DNA from: Chrysopilus asiliformis
Taxonomy: Eukaryota; Arthropoda; Insecta; Diptera; Rhagionidae
Direction of reading: 5' to 3'
Length of the DNA stretch: 64,000 nucleotides
NCBI GenBank assembly: GCA_964034945.1
Contig: OZ035960.1
Location: forward strand, 72,741,445-72,805,444
The notes under the pieces were generated by a model, which worked only from the letters and a program-made list of their open reading frames with translations, was not told the origin of the DNA and searched no databases. How positions within the stretch are numbered: position 1 is the first letter of the stretch; each line of letters begins with the position of its first letter. Below, piece after piece: positions 32,707 through 45,042 of this stretch. The translations under genes and the position numbers were made by a program.

Positions 32707-33555
32707 ATGGCTCCCGATACTCGTGGCTCGGTGAAATCCATCGTAAAAAATTTAAACAAAACGCGCACCAGTTTATCAAATTCTGTTGATAATCCCTCGA
32801 CACCAGGATTGTCGAAATCCACATTAGATGCATTGAGCTGTAAATTGATTACTTTGGAGGAAACCTTGGTGACCTTGGTGGAGGAAGTCCGCTCAGTGGT
32901 ATGTGCTGAAATCGATAACGTCAGGGATGCAATTATGACCGAAATGAAAAATCAACTATCCTATTTGGAGAATCGAATTAACTCGTTTCATAGTCAATTG
33001 GCGGTAAATAAGGTCATTTCTCCACTTGACATAGTTCATCGACCTTTCAGTTGTGACTTGACCAATTTGTGCAGTACAACTCCGACAACGGTAGAAAACC
33101 CGCTAATTGAAATGTTATTGTCGTCCTGTGACGTCAAAGCTATAAGCCATGACCAGAGTAATACCAACAAACCAATAACATTATCGTCGGTATCAGCTGT
33201 TGAGTGTGCTCCAGTTCTAAATGTTAGTGAATCGAAAAGACTGAAAAGCATTTTTATTTCGAATCTAGCAGTTAATACAAATGCAACTGATGTTTGTCAG
33301 TGGATCTTATCGAAACAACTGATCTCTGGTGATGACTGTTGTGACGTCAAATGTTTTGATTTGTCATCTCGTCGTAGAATGTCTGGCACTTTGCGGTGTT
33401 CTTCCTTTAAGTTGGTAGTGCCTGAGAAATGTTTTCTTACCCTACTTAATCCTGCGGTTTGGCCTAATGACACCTTAATTAAGGAATTTCAACCTAGACG
33501 AAATTCAAATTTTCGGCTAACCCGTCGAAAACCAAATATGAGGAGAAAGCACTAA
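32707..33555 (+). CDS. LINE-B ORF1 protein
   Basis: An uninterrupted frame of 282 codons from ATG 32,707; a longer frame begins at TTG 32,701, but ATG is the likelier start. Residues ~1-40 are basic and serine-rich. Residues ~40-100 are leucine/glutamate-rich (LITLEETLVTLVEEV) and could form a coiled coil. From ~180 an RRM-like segment begins KSIFISNLAVNTNATDVCQW and ends LLNPAVWP. A very basic tail follows (RRNSNFRLTRRKPNMRRKH). Proteins of this type coat LINE RNA as a chaperone. It overlaps the ORF2 open frame by 58 nt in the -1 frame. Confidence 0.75.
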   Translation: MAPDTRGSVKSIVKNLNKTRTSLSNSVDNPSTPGLSKSTLDALSCKLITLEETLVTLVEEVRSVVCAEIDNVRDAIMTEMKNQLSYLENRINSFHSQLAVNKVISPLDIVHRPFSCDLTNLCSTTPTTVENPLIEMLLSSCDVKAISHDQSNTNKPITLSSVSAVECAPVLNVSESKRLKSIFISNLAVNTNATDVCQWILSKQLISGDDCCDVKCFDLSSRRRMSGTLRCSSFKLVVPEKCFLTLLNPAVWPNDTLIKEFQPRRNSNFRLTRRKPNMRRKH

Positions 33556-36342
33556 GAATTTATTATCAGAATGTAAATGGACTACGAACAAAAACAAATG
33601 ATCTTCGGCTAAGCATTCTTGATTGTTCTTTTGATGTTTTTTGTTTAACTGAAACCTGGCTACATGCAGGTATAAATGACGCTGAGCTTTTCGATCATAA
33701 TTTTCTGATTTACCGCCGTGATCGCCATAAGGATGTATTAAATGCTGTTGTTGGCGGTGGAGTGTTAATAGCTGTTCGTTCTAAATTTAAAAGTGTTGAA
33801 TTCAGCTTGCCATCGGATGATCTTGAAATCCTATGCACATGTATATCTCTCGGATCAAAAAAAATCTACATCATAGTCACATACATAGTTCCTAGCAGTC
33901 CCTTGGCCACATATGAAAAGTTTCTGATGGCGATTAAACCAGTGCTCGATGTTTGCTCATCAGTTGATGAAATCCTAATACTAGGTGATTTCAACCTTCC
34001 CAATCTTAGATGGACGCCATCAGATGACGAGGAATTTTTTACGTGTTGCCCCAAAAGTGGAGCGGAGGTAACAGTAGTAGATAGTCTGTCAGCGGATGGG
34101 TTAATGCAGATCAACTCAATCTCTAATTACCGCCAAAGAACTCTTGATCTGGCCTTTACAACTTGTCCCTCGTTCACAAGTATTGAAAAACCAGATGCCG
34201 TCCTGTTAATGGAAGTATCCGATCATCCCGCATTACTAATTGAGCTAAATTCCGTTTTCTTCACGTCGCATGACTTGGATAATACAGACTTTACTTATAA
34301 TTTTAAAATGGCTGACTTTTGTAAATTAAATAAATATCTGCTAAACGTTAATTGGGCTGAGTTGGTTTATAATGATCCTGACGTGAACTCATCGGTAGAT
34401 AAATTTTACAATATTTTATTCGAAGCAATTTCTCTGCATGTTCCACTAGTTAAAGTTAGGAGCAAGCATGGATACTCTGCTCCTTGCTGGTACGATGAAC
34501 ACATTCGTGAGTTGCGTAATCGTCGCAATTTGGCATGGCATATATTTAAGAGTTCTAATCTTGACAGTGACTATGAAGCGTACTCAAACCTCCGTAAATT
34601 ATACAATATTTATTCTAAAATTTTATATTCTCAGTATCTTGACAAAATGAAGACTGATATAAAAAATAAACCTGACGAATTTTGGAACTTCATAAACAGC
34701 AAGCGTAAGAGTAACCTAAATGTTTCTTGTGTAACTTATAACGGTTCATCTAGTGATAACCCATCTTTGATATCTAATATGTTTAAAGATTTTTTCAGTA
34801 GTGTTTTTGCTACTAATACCTTTAATATAGATTATAGCTATTTTAATTACTTGACTGGTGCTTCGAGTACTCACATTGGTAGTTTTAAGATCAGTACTTT
34901 AGATATCTCAGATTGTTTATGTGGATTAGATAAAGACTTTTCTGCCAGTCCTGATGGTATTCCTCCTGGCTTTCTTGTCAAGTGTTGTTCATCCCTTGTC
35001 GAACCACTAACTTATTTATTCAATTTGTCACTAACGTCCAGTGTTTTTCCGTCATTGTGGAAATTTTATTTCGTGTCTCCGGTTCACAAAAAAGGCAACA
35101 AAACTCGAGTTGAGAACTACCGACCGATTGCAAAACTAGCACCCATTCCAAAAGTATTTGAATCTATCGTCGCAAAATTCGCGCCATTCCAATGTAAGTC
35201 CATATTATCTGACAAACAGCATGGCTTCGTAAAGGGTAGGTCAACTACCACAAACCTTGTTGAATTTACTAATTTTTGCATTAATTCAATGGAATCTGGC
35301 TCACAGGTTGACTGTATTTATACAGATTTCAGCAAGGCTTTTGACAAACTTTCTCATGAGGTACTATTATTTAAATTAGAAAGATTAGGCTTTTCAAATG
35401 ACTTGTGCAGTTGGATAGCGTCTTATCTTAGTCAGAGATCTTTCAGGGTGAAATACTCTAATGTCTTTTCTGAGATAGCTTATGCTCTCTCAGGTGTTCC
35501 TCAAGGCAGCCACTTAGGTCCACTGTTGTTCATTCTTTTTGTAAATGACATTTTTTCTATTATTCAGAACATTCACGTGCTAGGTTATGCTGATGACCTA
35601 AAGTTTTACTCCTCTATCGGTGGTCCTCAAGATAATTTAGTCCTTCAAAAAAAACTGAACAAGATCTTTGTTTGGTGCACTAATAACGATTTAAAGTTGA
35701 ACATTGCTAAGTGTGTAGCCATCTCTTTTAGTCGCAAAAAAATAATATTGATAATTACGACTATTTTCTAAACGATTCTCTACTGTGTAGATCCAATTAT
35801 GTTAATGATCTTGGAATTCTTCTTGATACCAATCTAGATTTTCATTTGCACATTAACAGCGTTATAAATCGTGCTAATGCATTGCTTGGCTTTGTGAAGC
35901 GTTGGTCAAAAGAGTTGCAGATCCTTTTGTGTTAAAATCTTTGTATTGTTCATTTGTGCGTCCAGTATTGGAATACGCTAGTGTTGTGTGGTTACCTGCT
36001 TATGAAGTTCACAATAAAAGATTAGAATCCATTCAGAAACGTTTCTTAAGGTTTGCTCTACGGCACCTGCCGTGGAACGATAGCCAATTACTGCCACCTT
36101 ATGATAAAAGGTTAAAACGGTTAAACTTGCCACAGCTACGAATGAGGCGTGAAGTATTCGCTGTTTTGTTTCTCTTTAAATTGTTGTCAGGAGAGATTGA
36201 CTCTCCGATGCTATTGAGCAAGTTAAATATTATATCTTATTCAAGAACTAGACATAGAAATACTCTCTTTTATATAGACTTTCATAGAACAAATTACGAA
36301 CGTTCTGAACCAGTTTCAGCCATGTCTAAAATTTGTCTATAA
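33498..36342 (+). pseudogene. LINE-B ORF2: endonuclease and reverse transcriptase
   Basis: The open frame begins at 33,498 after a stop at 33,495. Endonuclease landmarks are IYYQNVNGLRTK (33,558), CLTETW (~33,640), ILGDFNLP (~33,980) and SDHPAL (~34,220). RT landmarks are SASPDGIPPGF (~34,940), YTDFSKAFDKL (~35,320, catalytic Asp), GVPQGSHLGPLLF (~35,490) and GYADDLKFY (35,583, catalytic Asp pair). A frameshift in an A-run near 35,745 ends the main frame at 35,771, and another near 35,900 shifts it again. After it, the C-terminal part (35,902-36,342, FVRPVLEYASVVWLP) is intact. With only two small indels it is a young copy. Confidence 0.85.
33507..33513 (+). other. Candidate -1 ribosomal slippery heptamer A AAT TTT
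   Basis: In the ORF1 frame the bases read A|AAT|TTT, which fits the X XXY YYZ rule. A slip of -1 here enters exactly the ORF2 frame, which opens at 33,498 and has no ATG before the endonuclease catalytic region. A weak inverted repeat (TTTTCG...CGAAAA) lies around and just after the site. Confidence 0.5.
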
Positions 36343-36543
36343 GCCATGTCTAAATTTTTTAATTTTATAATATTATCGATTTTTATAAAAGTATAAGCGG
36401 TATCAAGAGATTGTTATATAATAATTCATGAATTAATAAGTAATTATGTCAGAATTTTAATTGCAGCCATACATAAATTGTAGCATTTTTTGTAATTAGT
36501 TCAGATGGTGCTCCGCACCTGTTGAAATAAATAAATAAATAAA

Positions 36544-37460
36544 TTCTCAGCTCATCTTGAAATCAAAAACACACGACTACAACAAGTTCCTTTAGCTTCA
36601 GCTCGGCCTCCAGAAAAATTCCAAAAAGATCAACCTTGATATGGCGTAATTACATCCAAGGATTTAAAGCGATAAAACGAGAAATATCTGTCATCGTATC
36701 CAAAGAGAATGATGGCATTCGGCCGTACGCTGAAGTTCTTCTAAGTTCCCAGTTCATATTAGGCATGCTAGATAGTGGATCCTCAATGACTTGCGATGCG
36801 AATATATTAGGCCAAAAACTCATTAAGGAAAAAGGCAGCTTCAAGAAAGTCGTGTCTGTTGAAACGGCAGACGGAACTCAGCTCCCAGTTTGTGGTTTCC
36901 TGTATGTAGATATTACCTTTCGTAATCAAACGAAACCAATAAAGATTCTCCTTGTACCAGAACGGCTTGTGAGACAAAATCTATATCTTGAAATGAACTT
37001 TTGGTATTATTACACCAAGCATAGCATCCAAAATCTAGAAAGTAGAGGGTATCACTGAAGACAACAATTTATATCCGCTATCACACGCACAAAAAGAAAG
37101 ATTGAACACAGTCGTAAATCTTTTCCCGTCGCCATCAAAAGAAGGATTAGGCGTCCGTTATACCAGTATAAGGTGATGCAATACTGTTTATGTAATGCTC
37201 CGCAAATTCTTAATGGATCGAGTAATACCCCTTCTTTATGAAATGAGGTATTCGTCTATCTGGATGATCTGTTGGTGGTGTCAGAAGACTTGAAACCCAT
37301 TTAAAAGTTCTAATCGAGAACGCTATTCACCTTCGCCCGGACAAACTTATCTTGAATATCGAAAAAAGTCAGTTCTACCTGACCCGAGCTGGTACCGGCG
37401 ATTCGTCGCGAATTTGCCTAGCCTGACAACCGCAATTTCGCCACACAGGTGTGGGAGTAG
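36544..37460 (+). pseudogene. Gypsy-like protease and RT debris
   Basis: A frame at 36,636-37,058 contains RPYAEVLL and GMLDSGSSMTC, the Asp-Ser-Gly active-site motif of retroelement proteases, followed by TADGTQLPV. Further on, in broken frames, are an RT motif VFVYLDDLLVVSED (37,245-37,290) and KLILNIEKSQFYLT. Most of RT, RNase H and integrase is missing. The protease resembles the one at 53.9 kb (same RPYAEV, LDSG(A/S)S and TADG blocks), suggesting the same family. Confidence 0.7.
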
Positions 37461-37639
37461 TGTTATTGCAAGTTGTTGTGTGGCACACAGCATACGGTAT
37501 TCCCCTACATTTTTAAAAACTAATAAAAGCAGATCCGCTACAAAGTTATAAATTCCCGCAAAGTTCTATTTTGGCCAAGGAAAATTAAGAATAAAAGACT
37601 TTGACTCTGAACAATAGGGAATCGACAGCACCCAGTTTA

Positions 37640-38070
37640 TATTTGTTTTGTTTTAGCTTTGCCTTTATCAGTCGTGAAAGTTTTTTTTTTTTTTTTTTTT
37701 TTTTTTCTGTTAAACCTGAATTAGGTCCAGTGCAACTGTGGCACTGTGTTATCACCGTGAAGGTTCATGTTTGTTTCGGGCTCAGGGGAGTGACGAAGCC
37801 CTCGTCAGACAGAGTAGTGTCAACTCCTCCTGCTCTCTATTACAGAAATTGTTTATTGGATGGATCATAGGAACTTACAAGAAGTTTATATATTCACCAT
37901 CTGATTTAATTCGGCTTGTGCGAATTATTTTTAGAAATCTCCGGCTCGAGAACTTTATTGTGGATTTTTGCATTGACAATGCACTGGACCTAATTCAGGT
38001 TTAACAGAAAAAAAAAAAAAAAAAAAAAAACTTTCACGACTGATAAAGGCAAAGCTAAAACAAAACAAAT
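37640..38070. repeat. Fold-back with oligo(T)/oligo(A) in its ~95-bp arms
   Basis: The left arm (37,640-37,735) reads TTTAGCTTTGCCTTTATCAG, a T run of about 27, then CTGTTAAACCTGAATTAGGT. The right arm (37,978-38,070) is its inverse, with an A run of about 22. The loop is ~240 bp. GTGGATTTTTGCATTGACAA in the loop (37,960) also recurs inverted at 38,104-38,127. CACCCAGTTTATA-type sequence brackets the whole (37,628 and 38,131). Confidence 0.7.
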
Positions 38071-38127
38071 GTTCATTTCATTTGAATCACAGTCGAAAAC
38101 CATTTGCATTGTCAATGCAAAAATCCA

Positions 38128-39652
38128 CAACCCAGTTTATAGTTAGCCATTTGCTGATCTCCATCGCGCCAATTCTTCCTGAGATGGCTTTAAATGAATT
38201 TTTTGAAAATTTTTCATAGAATTAAAAATTTGAAATCTAATTAAGTGATAAACCTTAAATTTTGTAAACGTACTAAAATTTAGACAAGCAAGTAAAAATC
38301 AAAATTGTGAGAAATTAATTTTGATCCGCGAAACTTAAAAAAAGTGGTTTTAGCAAAAGTAAAAATTTAGGAATTTACCGAATACTATAAGGCTAATTGC
38401 GGCAGAAAGTAGAATTATCGATAAATTCAGGTAAAACAAATTTTGATGTGAAATTAACTGGCGAAACTAAAACTCAATTTAAAATTCAAATGGGGAGAAA
38501 TTGGTGCGCTACAAAAAAAAAGGATCGACGCCAATAACAAAGTAAAATGCTTAAAAAAGGAAAGTACTCATAACCGGAACCGAAGTAAGTGAATTAATAT
38601 TTAATTAGTTGCGGTCAAATCACTCAAATATTGTGATTATTTAAGGACTCACCATTGAAAATTATATATTTTTTTGTTTTGAAACACCTAAATAAGTGAT
38701 TGTTGCATTAAATATTTATCGATTGTGATGAATAATTTTTAGAAGTGTAATTGAGAGTTACTTTGCTGTTTGATTTGATAATATTTTGTGTGCTTATTCA
38801 CAGTTGTTAATTGTCATTTTCTTTCAATGATCACAAAATCTTGGCCAAATTTTTTTATTGAGAGGAATTCGATTCGGTATTAGAGAATTCGATACAATAA
38901 ATAGTCTTGACGATGTAAAATTGAGAAATATAGTTTGTGAAAGCATAAGCCTGAAATACAAGTTTTTTTCTTGAAATTTAACTAGCGGTGATCATTCATT
39001 TTAGTTTTCAAATAAATCTGAAATCAGAAATTTTATATTCACGTAAAATTATTTACTGAGTTTTCTTTCATGGTGAAAAGTTTGCAGTAGAGTTTCGCTT
39101 TCAAATATGGTAGGCCAGAAGGAATTCAGGTATCGAATTGAAATTTTCATTATGTGCTAATTTGCGTCAAAGTGAGGGGGGTGGATGAAGATGTGTGGAG
39201 ACGGGGGTGACAAAACCTAACAAAATTTAATATTTTCTTTGGCATCGGTTTTTATTCGTTTTTATTTTCTTCTTCGGTGCAATATGTAATTTTTATGAGT
39301 CAAACCACGGCATGAGATAGTGTTATTCCAAAGTTATATTCTGAAGCAAGGACCCCCCACCAGCGAGCTAAAAGCAAGGATGCCGTAGCCTAGGAATAGG
39401 CTGTCAGGCCCAGGACCACCTCAATATCCGAGGTTAAATATGTCCCAAAAATTTTGTTGTTTGTCTAGCTTGGCGGTCAAATATCTTCTTAGTGAAACAA
39501 TGAATATCTATGACCTTTAAAAAGGGTCTGCACAGATAACAACAAGGAGCCCAACGCGAAAGCGTACACCTTTTTCAGTTGTGGATTTTCAGCATTTCAG
39601 TTCAGTCAGTAAATCATTAAACATTTCTCCGTTATTTAAAAATAGTTAATTA
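38128..39652. other. No gene recognised
   Basis: AT-rich DNA with no conserved frames or terminal repeats that I can see. A more GC-rich patch at 39,350-39,430 (GCCTAGGAATAGGCTGTCAG) could be the remnant of another element. It abuts Helitron copy B. Confidence 0.4.
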
Positions 39653-39887
39653 TCTATATGTTTAAAAGGCAAAGCGATTTTGTATGGATTTCTTTCGACA
39701 GAGCTCCTGCAGTTCCTATTGAACCCATTTTGATGATTCTTTTTATAAATGAAAGCTCTATAGCTGTAGATATGTCCGTTTTATTTTTTTTTTACTTTTT
39801 AATAATAGGTACTTTATTAGTGATTTGCCTTTCAAAATTATCAATATGCCGCTAACTAAGTCTTCAATCTTAACACGACATTCCGTA

Positions 39888-40128
39888 CTGTCTGATCAGC
39901 GCAGTGAGTTAGAAGTTGGACTACCATGCGCCAGGCACCGGGTTCAATTCTTATCGGTGACAAAATTCTTTTTTTTTTTTCTTTTCAAATTCTTTTTTGT
40001 TGATTTATTTACTTTTTTAAATATTTTTTTAGGTACTTAATTTATCTTTAAGTTACATTTTTACTCCTGAATAAGTGTTAGACTACAATGCGCCAGATGT
40101 GCGGGTTCGATACCGAGTGGTGACAAAA
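39888..40128 (+). repeat. tRNA-derived modules, copy B
   Basis: The counterpart of 10,359-10,586. The first module here is better preserved: GCGCAGTGAGTTAGAAGTTG, then CCGGGTTCAATTC and a closing GGTGACA that can pair with TGTC at the module start. Confidence 0.6.
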
Positions 40129-40947
40129 TGTTTTTTTTTAAATTTTTTTTTTACCTTAAATTAATTATTTTATTTATATTATACTTCTTTAGGCGCGTTG
40201 GGCGATTTTTGGATTGGTAAAATCTCATGAGTTCGCGTCACCGACATGCTAATTTAACAGCTTAAGAATGCTGATTCACTTTCATTTGATTTTTTTATAC
40301 AGAAAAAAATGATTTTTTTTTGGAAGACAGTACCGAGCAAAATAAAATTAGCGAGGAAATTTCTGAACAGCACGTGAATTTGTTATACAACAAAAGATCG
40401 ATTTTTTTTGGAAAATATACAGCAAAATAAAATGAGACAGAAAATTTCTGAACACCAGTTGACTTATACAACAAAAAATCGATTTTTTTTTTTGAATATA
40501 CAGCAAAATAAAATTACACAAAAAATTCTGAACAGCACACGGCATTCTTATACAGAAAAAATTAAATATCTCTAGCTTTTTTTTGTATAAGAAAATCATG
40601 TGCTGCTCAGGAATTCGAACCTTAATATGATTATTGACTTTTATTTAAAATTTACTGTTTATTAGCATATATTTTCGAAATTTCAGGTTGAAAAATATAT
40701 AGGTATAAATACACGACAAAATTACCTTACATATATTATTGTTTTCACTTCTGTTGGCAGTCCCCAATGACTGCCTGTTTTAATAATAATAATAATTTTA
40801 ATAATAATTTTTATTAATCCAACAATAATTACAATAGTATATATAATCTAGACAATGGTCATAGACCGTCCGTCAGACTGGCAAATATTAAAGAAAAATA
40901 AAAAAAAATTATTAAAATAAAATATAAAAGAAACTGGATCAATGAGA

Positions 40948-43900
40948 CTATATGCTGAATTCGTTAATAAGACACTGTCTATATTTTATGGCGTTAGCTA
41001 GAAATAAAGCGAGGTTCATGTAATTGGATCCATTAAGGAACCGCGTTAATTCGGCATTTTCCAGAGTGCCTTTACCTAGATATGTCTGTCTAAATTCTTT
41101 AAGAACTGAACATCTGGCAACAAAATGACTCGTGTCCTCGACCTCACTCAAGTTACATAAAGAACAAATATTCGAAGTTATATGACCCCATGAACTTCCA
41201 TTTAAGTGCAGGAGACCCCCTCTAGCTTTGAATATTAAATTGATCTGTCGAGCGTTAAAATTGCAATTGAAATAGTTTGGAATATCTATATATGCTAAAG
41301 TATTATATAGATCGTGCGACTGCGATGCACGGGCCAACGACACATGCTGATCCCAATGAAGTTTTTGAAGCACGACTACAACACTACCCAGTATATTCTT
41401 CCAGTGTACAGGGTCGAAAGATTCCCAGTTTAATTGAATCCCGGTTTTGCTCAACAATTCCGACCAACCTTTAACCCAGAAAACCTCTTTAGAAATTGCC
41501 AACTTTTCCATAGTGTTCGTTAGTCTGTTTTCAGGCAAAGACAGTGTTTTAATAATATATCTGAAATGCGCCTGTAATGTTCTGATAAATTCCTTCGGTA
41601 ACCCAGTTTCTATGTGCATCATATAGTTGGGGGAATTTAAGGGTAGACCAAAACACTTTTTTATGAAATATCGAAGGAGTTTTTCAACCGAGTCGAATTC
41701 TAAAAAAACCTCAAACTTGAGCACCGTAATGCATTACTACCCTGGAAGCTTCACACAACTTGTACTTGCTTTCTTCAGGAATAGCAATATTCTTGTTGAA
41801 AGTTCCCCAGACCGAATTAATCGCATTTTTTGCCTTGCCTAATTGGTGTTCGAGGTGTGGATGGAATGAAAAGCTGCTGACCAGATCAATTCCCAGATAT
41901 CTATATTTTTGAACAACTTCGATAGGTTGATTTTCAAATTTCCATTTTTCAGATTTAGCCAACTTTCCACCGTTCCGAAAGACTAATACCTTGGACTTTT
42001 CCATGTTTACCTCCAGGCCCCATTTTATGCAGTATAATTCCAGTCTGTTGGTCATGCGTTGCAGTTTTTCAGGGTTATCAGCCAGCAATACAACGTCGTC
42101 TGCGTACATCAGGATTCTAATTTCAATATGCTCAGACACACAGCCCGCCCTAAGTTCCTCGTGTAGGTCATTTAAAAATATGGCAAACAACAGGGGACTT
42201 AATGTGCAACCTTGCCTCACACCGGTGGTTGTCTTAAACCAAGAAGGCCGATTCTCTCCATCCCACACCGCAGAGCTTGTGTTCTGGTATAAGCTTTCTA
42301 CTATTCTGACGAATTTAGTGGAAACACCATAGTTAAGAAGTTTATACAAAAGCGCATTCCTTGGGATGCTGTCGAAGGCTGCCTTAAAGTCAACGAAAAA
42401 CGCATAAACCTTTTGCTTCTTTTTCCGTAATCGAAGGTGCACCAGGGTTCCCAAAGTAAATATATTATGGGCGGTGGAATAATTCTTTCGGAATCCAGAC
42501 TGATACTCATTCAGAAGCCCACAATCTTCAACCCAACTTTCCAGACGCTTACATAACAGACTCGTGAAGATTTTAGATATTGAGTTTAAAAACGAAAGTC
42601 CCCTGTAATTTTCTGGTAAGTCCCGGTTGCCTTTTTTATATAGAGGGAATATTATGCCTTGTCTGAATGAAGTAGGCACCACACCTTTCGTCAAAATAGA
42701 GTTGAACAGCGAAACTAATTCACCTAGATAACTTTCCCCTGCATATTTATAGAACTCATAAGGGATCCGGTCTGAACCTGGTGCTTTTCCATCCTTCAAA
42801 GTGCTTAGAGTGGTTTGGAGCTCTTGCATGTTAAAGGCGTCATCTAACTGTGAAACATATATATTCGGAGCCGAATAGGAGAAAATAGGTTGGCTGTTGA
42901 GATCCCGACTCAGGAGACCCTGAAAGTAAACTAAAAGATGTTGTACCGAAATCAATCGTCCAATTGTGAACGAAGGGCCATTAAGCCGACGTACACTGGC
43001 CCACCAATCCTTAGAACTTTTCACGGTATCGAGGTCTTTTATCCCTTGCTCGCACCACTTTTTTCGCTTTTCGTGGCACAATATTTTGTAAAATTTGTTC
43101 ATTTCCCGATAAACCCCCCAAAGACTTGGATCGTCAGTTCTGCGTGCTAACTTGAGGGCTTTAAAGGACTTGCTACGGGCCGCAAGACACTCACTATCAA
43201 ACCAGCAAGAGATAAATTTTGAAAAACCCGTATTCGAAGAAATCTTTATCACTTCGCCCCGATTATTACTTTGGCCGGAAGCGCCATATATCCAATTAGC
43301 TAAATTATCGGAAGCAATATTTACATTGGCAAAGGTATCTTTGATGAAGTGACTCGCAAGATCTTCCATCTTCGATTCATATATGACCTTATCAAAACGC
43401 CAACACAGTTTCGGCAACAGCTTAAGACACTTGGGAGTATCCTTCAAAGATTTCAAGCTTAGGTGCACTACAATGGGGAATTGATCCGAGAAAGATTTAT
43501 TTATTACCTCAAAATCCCTAACAAGCGGCATTGAGCTAAATCCTGATATCGCGATATCATTCACCGATTGCCCCATAGCCCCTGAGAACGTTATCTCTCC
43601 CTGTTCGTCACTCAAACTCCTGCCATTTAATATTATACCGCCCACACACAGTTCGACCAACCTCTTCCCTCTAGAGTTGATTTTCTTATCTTTAGAAACT
43701 CTTTCCTTCAAAAAATTGTTCCCAACGTCTACATCTTCGTCTATTATTTGCTGCTCACCTATTCTAACATTTAAATCCCCCATTATCAGAAAATTATCGG
43801 ACCTGAGCTCTAAGAGGTTATTACTGAAAGCCATGAAATCATACTCCCATCTACCCGGATTTAAATATACTGGAATTATACGAAAAGTGTGTTGTTGGCA

Positions 43901-44233
43901 TGTAAGCTTAATTAAAAACGAGTCATTAAATTGCTCAAAATGAATCGAAAAACTTTGTTTCAAGTTCCTTTTGAATCCAAATAGACTTCCTCCGCTTGCT
44001 CTGCCGTATCTGCTAATTTTAACTGCTCCTATCCATCGAAGTTCAAAACCGTTAAATAAATTATCGTAATTGTCATAAAATTCAGATGTAACAAAAGTCT
44101 CATGCAATAAAAAAATATGAAAGTTTTTTATAAATTCAAAAAATTCCGGAAACAATCTTTTATTTGCTAAGCCGGCTATATTATAAGAGAGAATACTTAA
44201 ATTATTTACAAAGTTCTGACGGACAATACACCC
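40948..44233 (-). pseudogene. LINE-C ORF2: endonuclease, reverse transcriptase, Cys-His motif
   Basis: The frame runs from just after the ORF1 stop (44,233) to 41,711, then shifts by one base to 41,724-40,948. Endonuclease blocks are LSILSYNIAGLANKR (~44,200), LLHETFV (~44,110) and IMGDLNVRIGE (~43,780). RT blocks are GKAPGSDRIPYEF (~42,780), YAFFVDFKAAFDSI (~42,390), GVRQGCTLSPLLFAIF (~42,210) and MYADDVVLLAD (~42,100). After the frameshift the C-terminus carries CSLCNLSEVEDTSHFVARC, a C-x2-C...H-x4-C nucleic-acid-binding motif (~41,110-41,165). There is no ATG between the ORF1 stop and the endonuclease. Confidence 0.85.
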
Positions 44234-45042
44234 TCATGCAGGATTGACGTTGTTAAAATCTCTTTCCAGTTCAATCAATAATGTACTACAATCGCAATTC
44301 AAAATTACATTTAATCTGGACAGCCCGTCGGCACCACCAAAAAGGAGTTTACCTTCGTCAGAGCATTCGAATCTGCATCCATCAATGATACGTCTATCAG
44401 CTCGGACCGATATCATATTTGCGGGGCATCTCCCCGCCAATTTCCTTTTGAGGTTGACAAGCGCTCTTTTTTTCCTTCTTTCAGCCGGTGATAGGTCTCT
44501 GAAGATGAAGATGTTTTGGCCTTTAAGAGTTTTAGCATTTTGTAACACCCTGGAGACCTCAAGTGTACTTTCGAATTCAGCGACTATTAAATTGGCCGCC
44601 TTTATGGAGAAGGCGTGCAGGACTTTGATGTCTCCTACTCCTAATTTGTCCTGGCAAAAAGTAGTTATATGCGCAGCTAGATAACCTGGCGACTTAAGCT
44701 CTTTAAGCTCCACCTCACTGCACGTCCCCTTAAATACAAGGTTGTTCCTACGGGTTAAACGCTGGAGGATCCCAACATCTTTTGACTGTTGCATTTTCTG
44801 TTTCGCTAGTTCGCTGAGTTGTTGATGGAGCCTCTGCTGTTCAGATTTCAGCACGTCAACATCATCCTTTACTGATAGGATATCCGCCTTAGTAGCTACA
44901 TTTGACAGTTTCTGTTGCACCAAATCACCCATTGCTTCAAATTGCTTCATTTGCCTTTTTTCTGAATTTGCTGCTCCAACGGCGAGTTTGTATTGCGCCT
45001 CCTTTTATTGCTGAGCGGAGTGACTGAAGACAACTCCTCCAT
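44234..45042 (-). pseudogene. LINE-C ORF1, L1-ORF1-like
   Basis: The intact part (44,950-44,234, 238 codons) has a heptad-rich region (LSVKDDVDVLKSEQQRL) that should form a coiled coil. An RRM-like domain (NNLVFKG ... VEFE-type strands, IFIFRDLSPAERRKK) and a basic C-terminal domain follow, as in L1-type ORF1 proteins (Transposase_22). The likely start is MEELSSVTPLSNKRRRNT at 45,042; a one-base change in an A-run near 44,955 puts it out of frame with the rest. It ends at TGA 44,236-44,234, and ORF2 continues in the same frame. Confidence 0.75.

Larger units (their letters stand above)
32540..36543 (+). mobile_element. Nearly complete CR1/jockey-like LINE (LINE-B)
   Basis: ORF1 (32,707-33,555) and ORF2 (from 33,498 to 36,342) are followed by a ~200-bp 3' region ending GGTGCTCCGCACCTGTTGAA and (AAAT)n at 36,523-36,543. 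The short-tandem 3' tail and the two-ORF layout with APE endonuclease fit the CR1/jockey group. It interrupts gypsy-like debris on its right. The 5' end is approximate, and I could not find a target duplication. Confidence 0.8.
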
